DNA of 64,000 bases. Source: Acidimicrobiia bacterium. GTDB lineage: Bacteria > Actinomycetota > Acidimicrobiia > Acidimicrobiales > Bin134. Both the position numbers and the translations under genes were made by a program. The stretch covers positions 57,147-121,146 of the forward strand of contig VYEX01000077.1 in NCBI GenBank assembly GCA_009842675.1, written 5' to 3'. Numbering within the stretch: the stretch's first letter is position 1; each line of letters starts with the position of its first letter. This document shows, one piece after another, positions 54,650 through 62,621 of the stretch. A model generated the notes under the pieces. The model had not been told where the DNA came from, made no database searches, and worked only from the letters and a program-made list of their open reading frames with translations.

Positions 54650-55816
54650 ATGACAGAAGAATTCCGCGTTTTGGGCGTGGCCTCAGACCTGGTGGCCTCG
54701 CTCAAAGAACGGGGCATCCAGACCCCGTTCCCCATCCAAACTCTCACCATCCCCGATGCCCTGGCTGGGCGGGATGTGTGCGGCAAGGCCAAAACCGGTT
54801 CGGGCAAGACCCTGGCCTTCGGCCTGCCCTTGGTGGAGAACCTCTCCCATGCCGACTCCCATTGGGTGCGAGGCCTGATCCTGGTTCCCACTCGGGAGCT
54901 GGCCTTGCAGGTGGCCAATGAGCTGCACCCGCTGGCCCGGTGCCGAGACCTAGACCTGGCCCCGGTCTATGGCGGTGCGCCCATCGAAGACCAGATCAGC
55001 AAGATAAAGGCTGGACTCGACGTCATCGTGGCCACCCCCGGACGGCTCATCGACCTCATCGACCGCAAGGCAGTGTCGGTGGCCAAATTGGAGATCGTGG
55101 TGGTGGACGAGGCCGACCGCATGGCTGACATGGGGTTCTTGCCTCAGGTGGAGTGGATCCTGCGCCATGTCGAGTCCCGCCACCAGACCATGCTGTTCTC
55201 CGCCACCCTCGACGGGGCGGTGGACGCCCTGGTCCGCCGCTACCAGAGTGATCCGGTTCGCCATGAGGTCCAGTCCCGGCAGGTGACGGTGGACGAGATG
55301 AAGCACCGGTTCGTGGCTGTTCATGAGATGGACAAGGTCAAGGTGGCCGCGGCCATCATCCGGGCCTCCAAGCGCACGCTGGTGTTCTCTGCTACCCGCC
55401 ACGGGTGCGACCGGCTCAGCCGCAAGCTAAAGGCCGAGAACGTCCGAGCCGAGCCCATCCACGGCGACCTCCGCCAAAAGGCCCGGGAGCGCTCGCTGGC
55501 CCGATTCGCGTCTGGCGAGATCCAAGCGCTGGTGGCTACCGACGTTGCCGCTCGGGGCCTGCACATCGACGACGTGGACGTGGTGATCCACTACGACCCG
55601 CCGCCCGACCACAAGACCTACCTGCACCGCTCCGGCCGCACCGCCCGAGCCGGAGAGACGGGCATGGCCGTCACGCTGTCGCTGTGGAACGAGGAGCTGG
55701 AGGTCAAGCGTCTCCAGCGCCGCCTGTCGCTGGACATGCCCATTGTGGAGATGTTCTCCAACGACGACCGGCTCGAATCCCTCGAGCGATGGGATCCGGT
55801 GGCCGAGCCCGTCTAG
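54650..55816 (+). CDS. DEAD-box RNA helicase
   Basis: 388 residues, two RecA-like domains and almost nothing else. Q motif PFPIQ, motif I AKTGSGKT, Ia PTRELA, II DEAD in VVVDEADRMADMGF, III SAT, V ATDVAARGLHI, VI HRSGRTARAG. The RhlE/CsdA class without C-terminal RNA-binding extension; specific role unknown. Motif VI has Ala where most have Gly (RTGRAG). Confidence 0.92.
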   Translation: MTEEFRVLGVASDLVASLKERGIQTPFPIQTLTIPDALAGRDVCGKAKTGSGKTLAFGLPLVENLSHADSHWVRGLILVPTRELALQVANELHPLARCRDLDLAPVYGGAPIEDQISKIKAGLDVIVATPGRLIDLIDRKAVSVAKLEIVVVDEADRMADMGFLPQVEWILRHVESRHQTMLFSATLDGAVDALVRRYQSDPVRHEVQSRQVTVDEMKHRFVAVHEMDKVKVAAAIIRASKRTLVFSATRHGCDRLSRKLKAENVRAEPIHGDLRQKARERSLARFASGEIQALVATDVAARGLHIDDVDVVIHYDPPPDHKTYLHRSGRTARAGETGMAVTLSLWNEELEVKRLQRRLSLDMPIVEMFSNDDRLESLERWDPVAEPV

Positions 55817-55835
55817 GCCCTCAAACAGTAAAAGG

Positions 55836-55865
55836 TTGAGCTTTAGACCGGCTCCCCGCTACCCT
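55836..55865 (+). promoter_or_regulatory. Promoter of the SAM riboswitch and met genes
   Basis: -35 TTGAGC (55836-55841), 18-bp spacer, -10 TACCCT (55860-55865). It predicts a transcript start at about 55872, right at the 5' strand of the riboswitch P1 helix. Confidence 0.55.
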
Positions 55866-55871
55866 TGTGGG

Positions 55872-56060
55872 GTACATCGAGAGCGGCTCGCCGCCCGGCA
55901 CAGCGTGTTCGGGAGGGGAGTCCAGCAACCTGGGAGGGACACCCAAGGTGCTCGCCCGCTTCGGCGGGGGATGTGGCCTCTGGCCAAGGCGGAGGCAACC
56001 AAGTGTCCGAGTTTGACCGCTGCGCCGACAGTGGCCCTCCCCTAAGCAGACGAAGGGAGG
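55872..56060 (+). ncRNA. SAM-clan riboswitch (SAM-I / SAM-IV / SAM-I/IV variant) upstream of metX
   Basis: The SAM-binding core is visible. P1 is TACATC (55873-55878) with GATGTG (55970-55975), followed by GAGAGCGG. P2 contains CCCG with CGGG, then CAGCAACC. P3 is CCTGGG (55930-55934) with CCCAAGG ending in AGGTGCT, and P4 is CCCGC-TTCG-GCGGG. The AACC...AGGTGCT pattern is that of SAM-I/IV. A CCTCCC at 56036-56041 can pair with the metX ribosome binding site GGGAGG (56055-56060), and CCCTCCC with the P3 loop GGGAGGG (55932-55938). This suggests translational control: ligand folding would free or block the Shine-Dalgarno. Exact subclass needs a covariance search. Confidence 0.8.
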
Positions 56061-56063
56061 ACC

Positions 56064-57320
56064 ATGCCCAGAGGCAAGAAGCACACTGCCTCGGATCGTC
56101 CTCCCGCGGAGCCGGCCGAGAACACCCCGGCTGCTCCCCATCCCCGGGGCTACAGCACCGACCTGCCGGTAACCGGCGCATGGAAGCCCGGCGACTCCGT
56201 CGGCAACCGCCAGTTCTACACCTTGGAGCGCCCCCACTCATTTGAGCTGGAGGGCGGCGGAGCGCTGCGGGAGGTCACGCTGGCCTATGAGACCTGGGGA
56301 GAGCTGGCCCCCGACGGTTCCAACGCCGTGCTGATCTGCCACGCCCTCACCGGCGACTCGCATGTGGCGGGCGACGCCGGACACGGCCACCCCACCCCCG
56401 GCTGGTGGGGCGAGATGGTCGGCCCCGGCAGGGTCCTGGACACCAACGAGCTGTATGTGGTGTGCGCCAACGTGCTCGGCGGCTGTCAGGGCACCACCGG
56501 GCCGGCATCGCCCGACCCCGATACCGGTGAGCCCTACGGCTCGTCGTTCCCCACCGTGACGGTGCGCGACATCGTGCGCACCCAGCGCCGGCTGGCCGAC
56601 CACCTAGGCGTCAAGCGGTGGCTGACGGTGGTCGGGGGCTCCATGGGGGCCATGCAAGCCCTGGAGTGGGGGGTCATGTTCCCCGAACGGGTGAGCTCGG
56701 TGTGCTCACTGGCCGGCTGCATGGCCGCCAGCGCTCAGCAGATCGGCTGGTCGGCGGTGGGCCGCACCGCCTTGGCGCTGGACCCCAACTGGCAGGGAGG
56801 CGACTACTACGACAACCCGCCCGGCCAGGGTCCCCACGCCGGTTTGGCCATTGCCCGGTCGCTAGCCCAGATCACCTATCGGTCCGATGAGGTGTTCGAA
56901 GACCGCTTCGGCCGGGAGCTGTTCGACATCCACTCGGTGTACGGCGCCTGGGACCGCTTCCAGGTGGAGTCGTACCTCGACTACCACGGGGAGAAGCTGG
57001 TCCGCCGGTTCGACGCCAACACCTACTTGGTGCTCAACCGGGTGATGGACCTTCACGACATCGGCCGGGACCGGGGCGGCATCGCTGGTGCTGTATCCCG
57101 GATGAAGGCACCGGTGCTGTCGCTGAGCATCACCAGCGACGCCCTTTACCCGCCCCGCCAGCAGGTGGAGCTCCACGACGCGGTGGTTGCCGCGGGCGGC
57201 CGATGTGTGTACACCGTGGTGGACAGCCCCCACGGCCACGACGGCTTCCTGCTCGAAGTCGAGGCGGTGGGCCAGGCCATCAAGGACTTTCTGGAGAAGG
57301 TGGGCAGCAGTGTCGACTGA
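56064..57320 (+). CDS. metX: Homoserine O-acetyltransferase
   Basis: First committed step of methionine synthesis: acetyl-CoA plus homoserine to O-acetylhomoserine. Alpha/beta-hydrolase fold, 418 residues. LTGDSHVAGDAG, the nucleophile Ser in VVGGSMGAMQALEWGVMFPE, and the acid/His pair in SDALYPPRQQ and SPHGHDGFLLE. The first 45 residues are a low-complexity extension. Preceded by the SAM riboswitch; overlaps the next gene by 11 nt. Confidence 0.93.
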   Translation: MPRGKKHTASDRPPAEPAENTPAAPHPRGYSTDLPVTGAWKPGDSVGNRQFYTLERPHSFELEGGGALREVTLAYETWGELAPDGSNAVLICHALTGDSHVAGDAGHGHPTPGWWGEMVGPGRVLDTNELYVVCANVLGGCQGTTGPASPDPDTGEPYGSSFPTVTVRDIVRTQRRLADHLGVKRWLTVVGGSMGAMQALEWGVMFPERVSSVCSLAGCMAASAQQIGWSAVGRTALALDPNWQGGDYYDNPPGQGPHAGLAIARSLAQITYRSDEVFEDRFGRELFDIHSVYGAWDRFQVESYLDYHGEKLVRRFDANTYLVLNRVMDLHDIGRDRGGIAGAVSRMKAPVLSLSITSDALYPPRQQVELHDAVVAAGGRCVYTVVDSPHGHDGFLLEVEAVGQAIKDFLEKVGSSVD

Positions 57321-58539
57321 GACGGACTGGGACGAGGCTGGCCAGGAGTCGGTGGCCGCCCCCGACCCGGCGGGATTCGCCCACCCCGACACGTTGGCCG
57401 TGCTGGCCGGTCGGCGCTCGGGTGGGGCCGAACTGGCCCCTGCGCTGTTCCCCACCACCACGTTCCGCATCCCCTCGCTCGAGGCCGGCCAGCGCATGGC
57501 ACTCGACCCCACCGAGAGCCACTACTACACCCGCAACGGCAATCCCACCGTGGCAGCGTTCGAGGAGGCCATGGCCACCCTCGAGGGCGCCGAAGCCTCC
57601 CGGGCCTTCGCCTCGGGCATGGGCGCGGTGAGCTGCGTGATCTTGGGTTTGTGCTCGTCGGGCGACCACATCGTGGCCCAGCGCCAGCTCTACTCCGGCA
57701 CCCAGTTCCTGCTTCAGGCGGTATGCCCCCGATTCGGGATCGATGTGACCTTCGTGGACGGCACCGAACCGGGGGCGTTCCAAGCCGCGCTGCGACCGGG
57801 CCGGACGATGCTGGTGTTCGCCGAGACCCCCGCCAATCCCCGTCTCGACCTGGTCGATCTGGAGGAGCTGGGCGCTATCGCTGGCCCGCTGACTGTGGTG
57901 GATTCCACGTTCGCCCCGCCGAGCATCACCCGTCCGCTGGACTACGGGGTCGACCTGAGCCTGCACTCGGCCACCAAGGGCCTCGGCGGCCACAACGACG
58001 CGACCCTGGGAGTGGTGTCGGGCAGTTCCGAGCTGATCGCCTCGCTGTGGGGGTTCGCCATCTTGCAGGGGGCCAACGCCGCCCCGTTCGACGCCATGAA
58101 CGGCCTGCGGGGCCTGCGCACCCTGGGCGTTCGCCTGGAGCGACAGAGTGCCACCGCGCAACAGTTGGCCGAAGCGCTGTTGGGCCATCGCGGGGTAGAG
58201 GAAGTGCGCTATCCCGGGCTGGTCTCCCATCCCCAGCACGAGCTGGCCAAGCGGCAGATGCGGATGTTCGGCGGGCTGCTGGCCTTCGATCTCGCCGGTG
58301 GCCATGAGGCCGGAGAGCGGTTCGTGGAAGCGGTGAAACTGGCCCAGGTGGCCACATCGCTGGGCGGACCTGAAACGCTGGTCACCCACTCGGCATCCAC
58401 CACTCACGCCGGGCTGACCCCCGATGAGCTGGCCGCCGCTGGTATCGGGCCGGGCACCGTGCGGGTGTCGGTGGGCCTGGAGCACGGCGACGATGTGGTG
58501 GCCGACCTGCTGCACGCGGCTGACAAGGCGATGGCATAG
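57310..58539 (+). CDS. Cys/Met-metabolism PLP enzyme: cystathionine gamma-synthase or O-acetylhomoserine sulfhydrylase
   Basis: 409 residues of the trans-sulfuration family: NPTVAAFEEAMATLEGAEAS, FAETPANPRLDLVDL, and the PLP-Lys in HSATKGLGGHNDATLG (Lys223). SLGGPETLVTHSASTTH and VRVSVGLEHGDDVV close the domain. Pairing with metX means it uses O-acetylhomoserine, either with Cys (cystathionine, trans-sulfuration) or with sulfide (direct homocysteine). The active-site differences are too subtle to decide from sequence alone. GTG 57310 overlaps metX by 11 nt. Confidence 0.9.
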   Translation: MSTETDWDEAGQESVAAPDPAGFAHPDTLAVLAGRRSGGAELAPALFPTTTFRIPSLEAGQRMALDPTESHYYTRNGNPTVAAFEEAMATLEGAEASRAFASGMGAVSCVILGLCSSGDHIVAQRQLYSGTQFLLQAVCPRFGIDVTFVDGTEPGAFQAALRPGRTMLVFAETPANPRLDLVDLEELGAIAGPLTVVDSTFAPPSITRPLDYGVDLSLHSATKGLGGHNDATLGVVSGSSELIASLWGFAILQGANAAPFDAMNGLRGLRTLGVRLERQSATAQQLAEALLGHRGVEEVRYPGLVSHPQHELAKRQMRMFGGLLAFDLAGGHEAGERFVEAVKLAQVATSLGGPETLVTHSASTTHAGLTPDELAAAGIGPGTVRVSVGLEHGDDVVADLLHAADKAMA

Positions 58540-58551
58540 AGGCTGGTTTCG

Positions 58552-59349
58552 CTGCCTGAGATCATCGAGGTCGAGTATTACCGTCGGGCCGCCGAAGCTG
58601 CGGTGGGCCGCAGTGTCTCGGCGGTTCATGCTCCCGATGACTGGTTCATCAAGGGAGGGGCCGATGCCCAAGCTCTGAGCCTCGCCTTGACTGGACAAAC
58701 TGTCGTCGGGCTGCGCCGCACAGGCAAGCTGCTGATGATGGACTTCGGCGACCCCGACAGCCCGCCGAACGCAGTGCTGGGCCTGCGGTTTGGCATGACA
58801 GGGAGGCTGGTAGTGGACGACCATGCAGTCATAGAGAAGTTGGAGTACTCCAGCGCCCGGGTGCTTCCCGAATGGCGCCGCTTCGAGCTGCGCTTCGACG
58901 ACGAGGGGACCCTGGTTGTGATCGACCCCCGCCGCCTGGGTGGCGTAGAGCTGAACCCCGATGACTCCCGACTGGGCCCCGATGCCTTTGAGTTGGCCAC
59001 AGAGCATCTGGCCGCCGCCATGTACGGGAGCCGCACAGCACTGAAGGCCCGGTTGCTGGACCAGCGCCGGGTGGCGGGGCTGGGCAACCTGCTGGTGGAC
59101 GAGATTCTGTGGCGCACAGGGCTTGATCCGGCCCGCGAGGCCGGATCGCTCGACGGGTCCGAACAGGAGAAGCTGGCCAAGGTCATCCGCTCCACGGTGG
59201 CTGAGTTGGCCGCGAGGGGCGGCTCGCACACCGGCGATCTCCACCTGGCCCGAGTCCGAGGCGGCTCGTGTCCCCGAGACGGCGAGCTGCTGGACCGGCG
59301 GACCATCGGCGGACGCACCACCTATTCCTGTCCTCAACACCAGCGTTGA
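58552..59349 (+). CDS. Fpg/Nei-family DNA glycosylase, apparent CTG start
   Basis: Base-excision repair glycosylase/AP lyase. The family needs an N-terminal Pro-Glu after Met removal. Here CTG-CCT-GAG at 58552 gives M-PEIIEVEYYRR, the exact pattern (MPELPEVE), with AGAGG nine nt upstream. The first ATG/GTG (58603) would remove the catalytic Pro and Glu. Lys and the H2TH domain follow (RVAGLGNLLVDEILWRTG). The C-terminal zinc finger is altered: CPRD...SCPQH instead of two CxxC pairs. 265 residues. Either a true non-canonical start or a decayed gene. Follows the met gene by 12 nt. Confidence 0.8.
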   Translation: MPEIIEVEYYRRAAEAAVGRSVSAVHAPDDWFIKGGADAQALSLALTGQTVVGLRRTGKLLMMDFGDPDSPPNAVLGLRFGMTGRLVVDDHAVIEKLEYSSARVLPEWRRFELRFDDEGTLVVIDPRRLGGVELNPDDSRLGPDAFELATEHLAAAMYGSRTALKARLLDQRRVAGLGNLLVDEILWRTGLDPAREAGSLDGSEQEKLAKVIRSTVAELAARGGSHTGDLHLARVRGGSCPRDGELLDRRTIGGRTTYSCPQHQR

Positions 59350-59366
59350 CCGCCACTGCGACGGCC

Positions 59367-59702
59367 ATGAGCCGTGCGAGACTGGACGCCGTGCAATCGA
59401 AGGGGCTGCTTGTTGGAGCATTGTTCCTGGCGATCCTGTGGGGAACGGTCGTCGCGGGATCCGCCGCTGGGGCTCCTGGGCTGGCTGATCCGGTGGCCCA
59501 GGCCGGTCAGCCGGAAGCCGAGCCCATCCCCTCGCCATCCGATTCCGACGATGAAATCCAGCTGGTGATGGCCCTGCTGATCGCGGTGGCAGTTATCGCC
59601 CTGTTGGGCACGTTCGTCTACTGGGTGCGCACCGGTGACGGCTCTCGCAGGGGCGATGAAGATCCGCCGGACATCTCCGAGCCACAAGATACGCTCGGGT
59701 GA
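59367..59702 (+). CDS. Small two-helix membrane protein
   Basis: 111 residues from ATG 59367. A possible signal peptide or first helix (LLVGALFLAILWGTVVAG), a short Pro/Ser/Asp linker, a second helix (QLVMALLIAVAVIALLGTFV) and a charged cytosolic or external tail of about 30 residues (Asp/Glu/Arg-rich). Not a family I know. Stop overlaps the next ORF by a base. Confidence 0.6.
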   Translation: MSRARLDAVQSKGLLVGALFLAILWGTVVAGSAAGAPGLADPVAQAGQPEAEPIPSPSDSDDEIQLVMALLIAVAVIALLGTFVYWVRTGDGSRRGDEDPPDISEPQDTLG

Positions 59703-59929
59703 TGGCCGACGAACTGGACGTGGAGGCGATGATCACCCGGTTCCGGGAGCGGGCCGAGGCGGTGAGGAACCGCCCGCTGCCGCCGGTGGGCGGCGAAGAG
59801 CGGACGTTGTTCATCCGCCGGGCCCAGGAGGACTTCCAGGATTTCGCCATCATCGGCGACGCCTCCGGTGCCATCGAGGACGGAATTCTGGTGCTGCGGG
59901 TGGACCTGCGCCCGCCCGCCGATTCCTGA
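59702..59929 (+). CDS. Small conserved-looking soluble protein, unknown
   Basis: 75 residues: MADELDVEAMITRFRERAEA, then RTLFIRRAQEDFQDFAIIGD and ILVLRVDLRPP. Helix followed by strands; the layout is that of a small alpha/beta domain. GTG 59699 is an alternative start. It overlaps the preceding gene (TGATG) and may be co-transcribed. No function is suggested. Confidence 0.55.
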   Translation: MADELDVEAMITRFRERAEAVRNRPLPPVGGEERTLFIRRAQEDFQDFAIIGDASGAIEDGILVLRVDLRPPADS

Positions 59930-59937
59930 GCTCGAAC

Positions 59938-60540
59938 ATGGCCACCGACGCTGTGATCCCGAGCGACCGGCTCAAGGCCGCGTTGGCCGCCATCGACCAG
60001 GCCAACGCCGACGATCCCCACACCATCGAAGTCGATGGCCAAGCCCGGCCCAAGGAGCAGGCCCACGCCGAGCTGATGACCGAGTGGGTGCAGCGCCTCG
60101 ACCCCGATGCCCACGATGCCCAGCTGGTGGCCGCTCGAGCCCATCACTTGCGACGCTGGGCGCTGCCCCGTTCCGACTACCCCGAGGGCCGGTCCGGCTA
60201 CCTGCGGTGGCGCACCGCCCAAGCCAAGCGCCACGCCGCCGAGGTGGCCGACATCGTCACCGCAGTGGGCTACGACGACGCCTTTGCCGCCGACGTGTCG
60301 GCCATTGTGGCCAAGAGGGGTTTGGCCACCGACCCCCGGGTGCAGACCCATGAGGACGCCCTGTGCTTGGTGTTCCTCCAAACCCAATTTGATGAATTGG
60401 CCGACAAGCTGGGCGACGACCACATGGCCGAAGTGCTGGCCAAAACCCTGGCCAAGATGAGCCCCGCCGCCCGCCGCATTGCCCAAGACCTGGAGTTGAG
60501 CGAGCGAGCAGCGGCCCTTTTGGAGGCGGCCAGCGGCTGA
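59938..60540 (+). CDS. DUF4202 family protein
   Basis: 200 residues matching the DUF4202 pattern: AAIDQANADDPHTIEVDGQ, ARPKEQAHAELMTEWVQRLD, then the His-rich helix RAHHLRRWALPRSDYPEGRS, and HEDALCLVFLQTQFDEL. It is an all-helical HD-like fold by look; function unknown in the literature I recall. ATG 59938; ends 50 bp before tRNA-Gly. Confidence 0.8.
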   Translation: MATDAVIPSDRLKAALAAIDQANADDPHTIEVDGQARPKEQAHAELMTEWVQRLDPDAHDAQLVAARAHHLRRWALPRSDYPEGRSGYLRWRTAQAKRHAAEVADIVTAVGYDDAFAADVSAIVAKRGLATDPRVQTHEDALCLVFLQTQFDELADKLGDDHMAEVLAKTLAKMSPAARRIAQDLELSERAAALLEAASG

Positions 60541-60570
60541 CCTATTGCTGTGAGTGTCCCAACGGCAGCT

Positions 60571-60579
60571 TGCTATGCT
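60571..60579 (+). promoter_or_regulatory. Extended -10 promoter of tRNA-Gly
   Basis: TGC-TATGCT (60571-60579) is an extended -10 (TGn-TANNNT), placing the transcript start near 60586, 4 nt before the mature tRNA. The -35 is weak. Confidence 0.5.
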
Positions 60580-60589
60580 GGGCCGTCCT

Positions 60590-60662
60590 GCGGATGTAGC
60601 TCAGTTGGTAGAGCGACACCTTGCCAAGGTGTAGGTCGCCGGTTCGAGCCCGGTCATCCGCT
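60590..60662 (+). tRNA. tRNA-Gly (GCC)
   Basis: 73-nt cloverleaf: acceptor GCGGATG with CATCCGC, D-stem GCTC/GAGC, anticodon stem ACACC/GGTGT around TTGCCAA (anticodon GCC), T arm with TTCGAGC. CCA is not encoded. Its last 9 nt overlap the stop region of the minus-strand gene at 60654. Confidence 0.95.
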
Positions 60663-61589
60663 CCCAGCAGCGAGCGCATAGGCCTCGGGCGGAGTAGCCG
60701 CCGGGTTTTTGTACAGCGTGATCCGGCACGGCTCCGCGTCCATCCCCTTGGGGCACTGGATCACCGGCCACGGCACCCCGGTCTGCTCCATGGGCACTAT
60801 GAAATGCATAACCGAAACGTGGGTTCGGTAGATGGGCGCGGGACCGTTGCCAAAGGTGAGGGGATGGTCCTCGGCCACCACCGCCAGGTCCAGCGTCTCC
60901 CCATAGCAGCCGTCGGACACCTGGCGACCGCACGTTCCGCACGGATGCAGTGTGATAACGAAGGCGTCGTCGGTCTCTCCCACGGTGATGTCGGCGAAGT
61001 TGCCCTTCTGCATGCCAGCCCACTGGCGCACCCGAACATCGGCTGGCCGGGCCACATCGTGGGGCATCCATCCCAGCAGTGTCTGCTCACCCGCGAAGCG
61101 GATGCTCGCCTCCAGCACATCGGGCCCCCAGGCCCGGTACACCTGCGACAGCACCGACGCCACCCGGTCGCGCTCCACATCGTGGATGCGCCGGTAGCTG
61201 GCCTCTAAGGCGTTGAAGGCGGCCAGAGCGGCCTCGTGGTCGCCTGATTCGATGAGCCCCGCGATGGCGTCGGCCCGGTCGGGTTGGTGGCGGCCTGACA
61301 CGTCCTCATCGGTCAAACCGTGTAGCAGCGCCGAGCGATAGGCATCGTCGGCCGAGCCAATCATGGCCAGTCCGTCAGCCCCGTAGCGCTCGGCCACGAA
61401 GCGCTGGGTTTGGGCGATCCACGAACCGAATCCGTCGATGAAGTTCCGGTAGGCCCGGTCGATGCGCCGGAACGCCTCTACCGCGGCCTCGGGACTTTCC
61501 GCCAGCGCGTCGACCAGATCGGCCCGGGGCGGCTGGCTGAGCTTTGCCAGCTCCCCGGGGCTGAGCAGGCGCTGGCTGCTCTCAGCCAT
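60654..61589 (-). CDS. Conserved-looking Cys-rich protein of unknown function
   Basis: 311 residues I cannot name. The first 160 or so are helical (LRIDRAYRNF-like and RDRVASVLSQVYRAW segments). The second half is strand-rich and has three Cys clusters: HPCGTCGRQVSDGCYGE, PWPVIQCPKGMDAEPCRITLYK. The CxxC plus later Cys could bind a metal (zinc or iron-sulfur). ATG 61589. It ends inside the opposite-strand tRNA-Gly. Downstream in the same direction as a luciferase-like oxidoreductase, so possibly linked to flavin chemistry. Confidence 0.6.
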   Translation of the reverse strand: MAESSQRLLSPGELAKLSQPPRADLVDALAESPEAAVEAFRRIDRAYRNFIDGFGSWIAQTQRFVAERYGADGLAMIGSADDAYRSALLHGLTDEDVSGRHQPDRADAIAGLIESGDHEAALAAFNALEASYRRIHDVERDRVASVLSQVYRAWGPDVLEASIRFAGEQTLLGWMPHDVARPADVRVRQWAGMQKGNFADITVGETDDAFVITLHPCGTCGRQVSDGCYGETLDLAVVAEDHPLTFGNGPAPIYRTHVSVMHFIVPMEQTGVPWPVIQCPKGMDAEPCRITLYKNPAATPPEAYALAAGSG

Positions 61590-61619
61590 CAGTGGCGTCC
61601 TCGACTAGCGGCACTGCCA

Positions 61620-62597
61620 TCAGCCATCGGCAGCCAGCAGCGGCATGACCCGGTTCTTGGTCAGCTCCAGGCTCTCCCAGCCGATGGCGGGATCGATGCC
61701 GCCCACCAACGGGTGCAGCATGGCGCTGCCCTTGTCCCGCACCAGTTGGGCGCACTCCTCGGGGGTAAGCACGTCCCACTGGCCGCTGGCCGCCAGACCG
61801 GCCACGTCGTCGGCGTCCACCGCGGTGAGGTTGTGGTGATCGTCGTACTGCCAGCTGTTGTACAGCCCAGCGTCGTACAGGGCGTGGCGCTCGATGGCCG
61901 CCCAGGTGCGCTCCGGGTCCTCGGTCACCATGACCATCGACGGGCCGTCGGGCACAATGGCGAACGGGGTCTCGTAGCCCAACCGGGCCGCCTCGGCGTA
62001 GTAGAGGTCGGCCAGCGACTGGTCGGGGGTGGAGGGGGAGAAGGGTAGGCCCAGTCGGGCGGCCCTCAGGGCCGAGGCCCGCACCGACCCGCCCACCATC
62101 AGCACCGGGTGGGGCTGGGTCACCGGCTTGGGGGTGACCCAGATGGTGCGGCCCTCGTGCTCGAACGGCTCGCCGCTCCAACACCGCAGGATCAGCTCGA
62201 TGGCCTCCTCGGTGTCGCGGCCCCGGCGGGTGCGGTCTTTGCCGAACATGTCGAACTCGAACTCCCGGTAGCCCACCCCCATGGTCACCGACAGGCGACC
62301 CGGTGCCATCAAGTCGATGGTGGCGATGTCCTCGGCGATGCGGATGGGGTCGTGGAACGGCAGCAACAGCGCCGAAATGGCCACCATGATGTTGTCGGTA
62401 CGGGCCAGAGCCGCGCTAGCCAGCACCAGCGGGGAGCACATGAACCCGTCGTCGGCACCGTGGTGCTCGGAGACGATTACGGTGGCGATGCCGTTGTCGT
62501 CGCACCACGACACCATGTCCAGGTACTCGCGGTGCAACTGGGCGTGGGTGACATCGGCGAACGGGGGGACTCGCAGCTCGAATCGGCAGGTGAACAT
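61620..62597 (-). CDS. LLM-class flavin-dependent oxidoreductase
   Basis: 325 residues, a TIM barrel of the luciferase-like superfamily. IVSEHHGADDGFMCSPLVLA, LLLPFHDPIRIAEDIATID, LAPGRLSVTMGVGYREFEF and KPVTQPHPVLMVGGS are the family marks; likely F420- or FMN-linked. Substrate unknown. ATG 62597 has a TAGGGT box 7 nt upstream on the minus strand and no Shine-Dalgarno. Confidence 0.88.
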   Translation of the reverse strand: MFTCRFELRVPPFADVTHAQLHREYLDMVSWCDDNGIATVIVSEHHGADDGFMCSPLVLASAALARTDNIMVAISALLLPFHDPIRIAEDIATIDLMAPGRLSVTMGVGYREFEFDMFGKDRTRRGRDTEEAIELILRCWSGEPFEHEGRTIWVTPKPVTQPHPVLMVGGSVRASALRAARLGLPFSPSTPDQSLADLYYAEAARLGYETPFAIVPDGPSMVMVTEDPERTWAAIERHALYDAGLYNSWQYDDHHNLTAVDADDVAGLAASGQWDVLTPEECAQLVRDKGSAMLHPLVGGIDPAIGWESLELTKNRVMPLLAADG

Positions 62598-62604
62598 GGC
62601 GCAG

Positions 62605-62610
62605 ACCCTA
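62605..62610 (-). promoter_or_regulatory. Candidate -10 box for a leaderless LLM gene
   Basis: TAGGGT on the minus strand ends 7 nt before the ATG of the LLM gene. Confidence 0.45.
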
Positions 62611-62621
62611 CTGGCGCCGGT

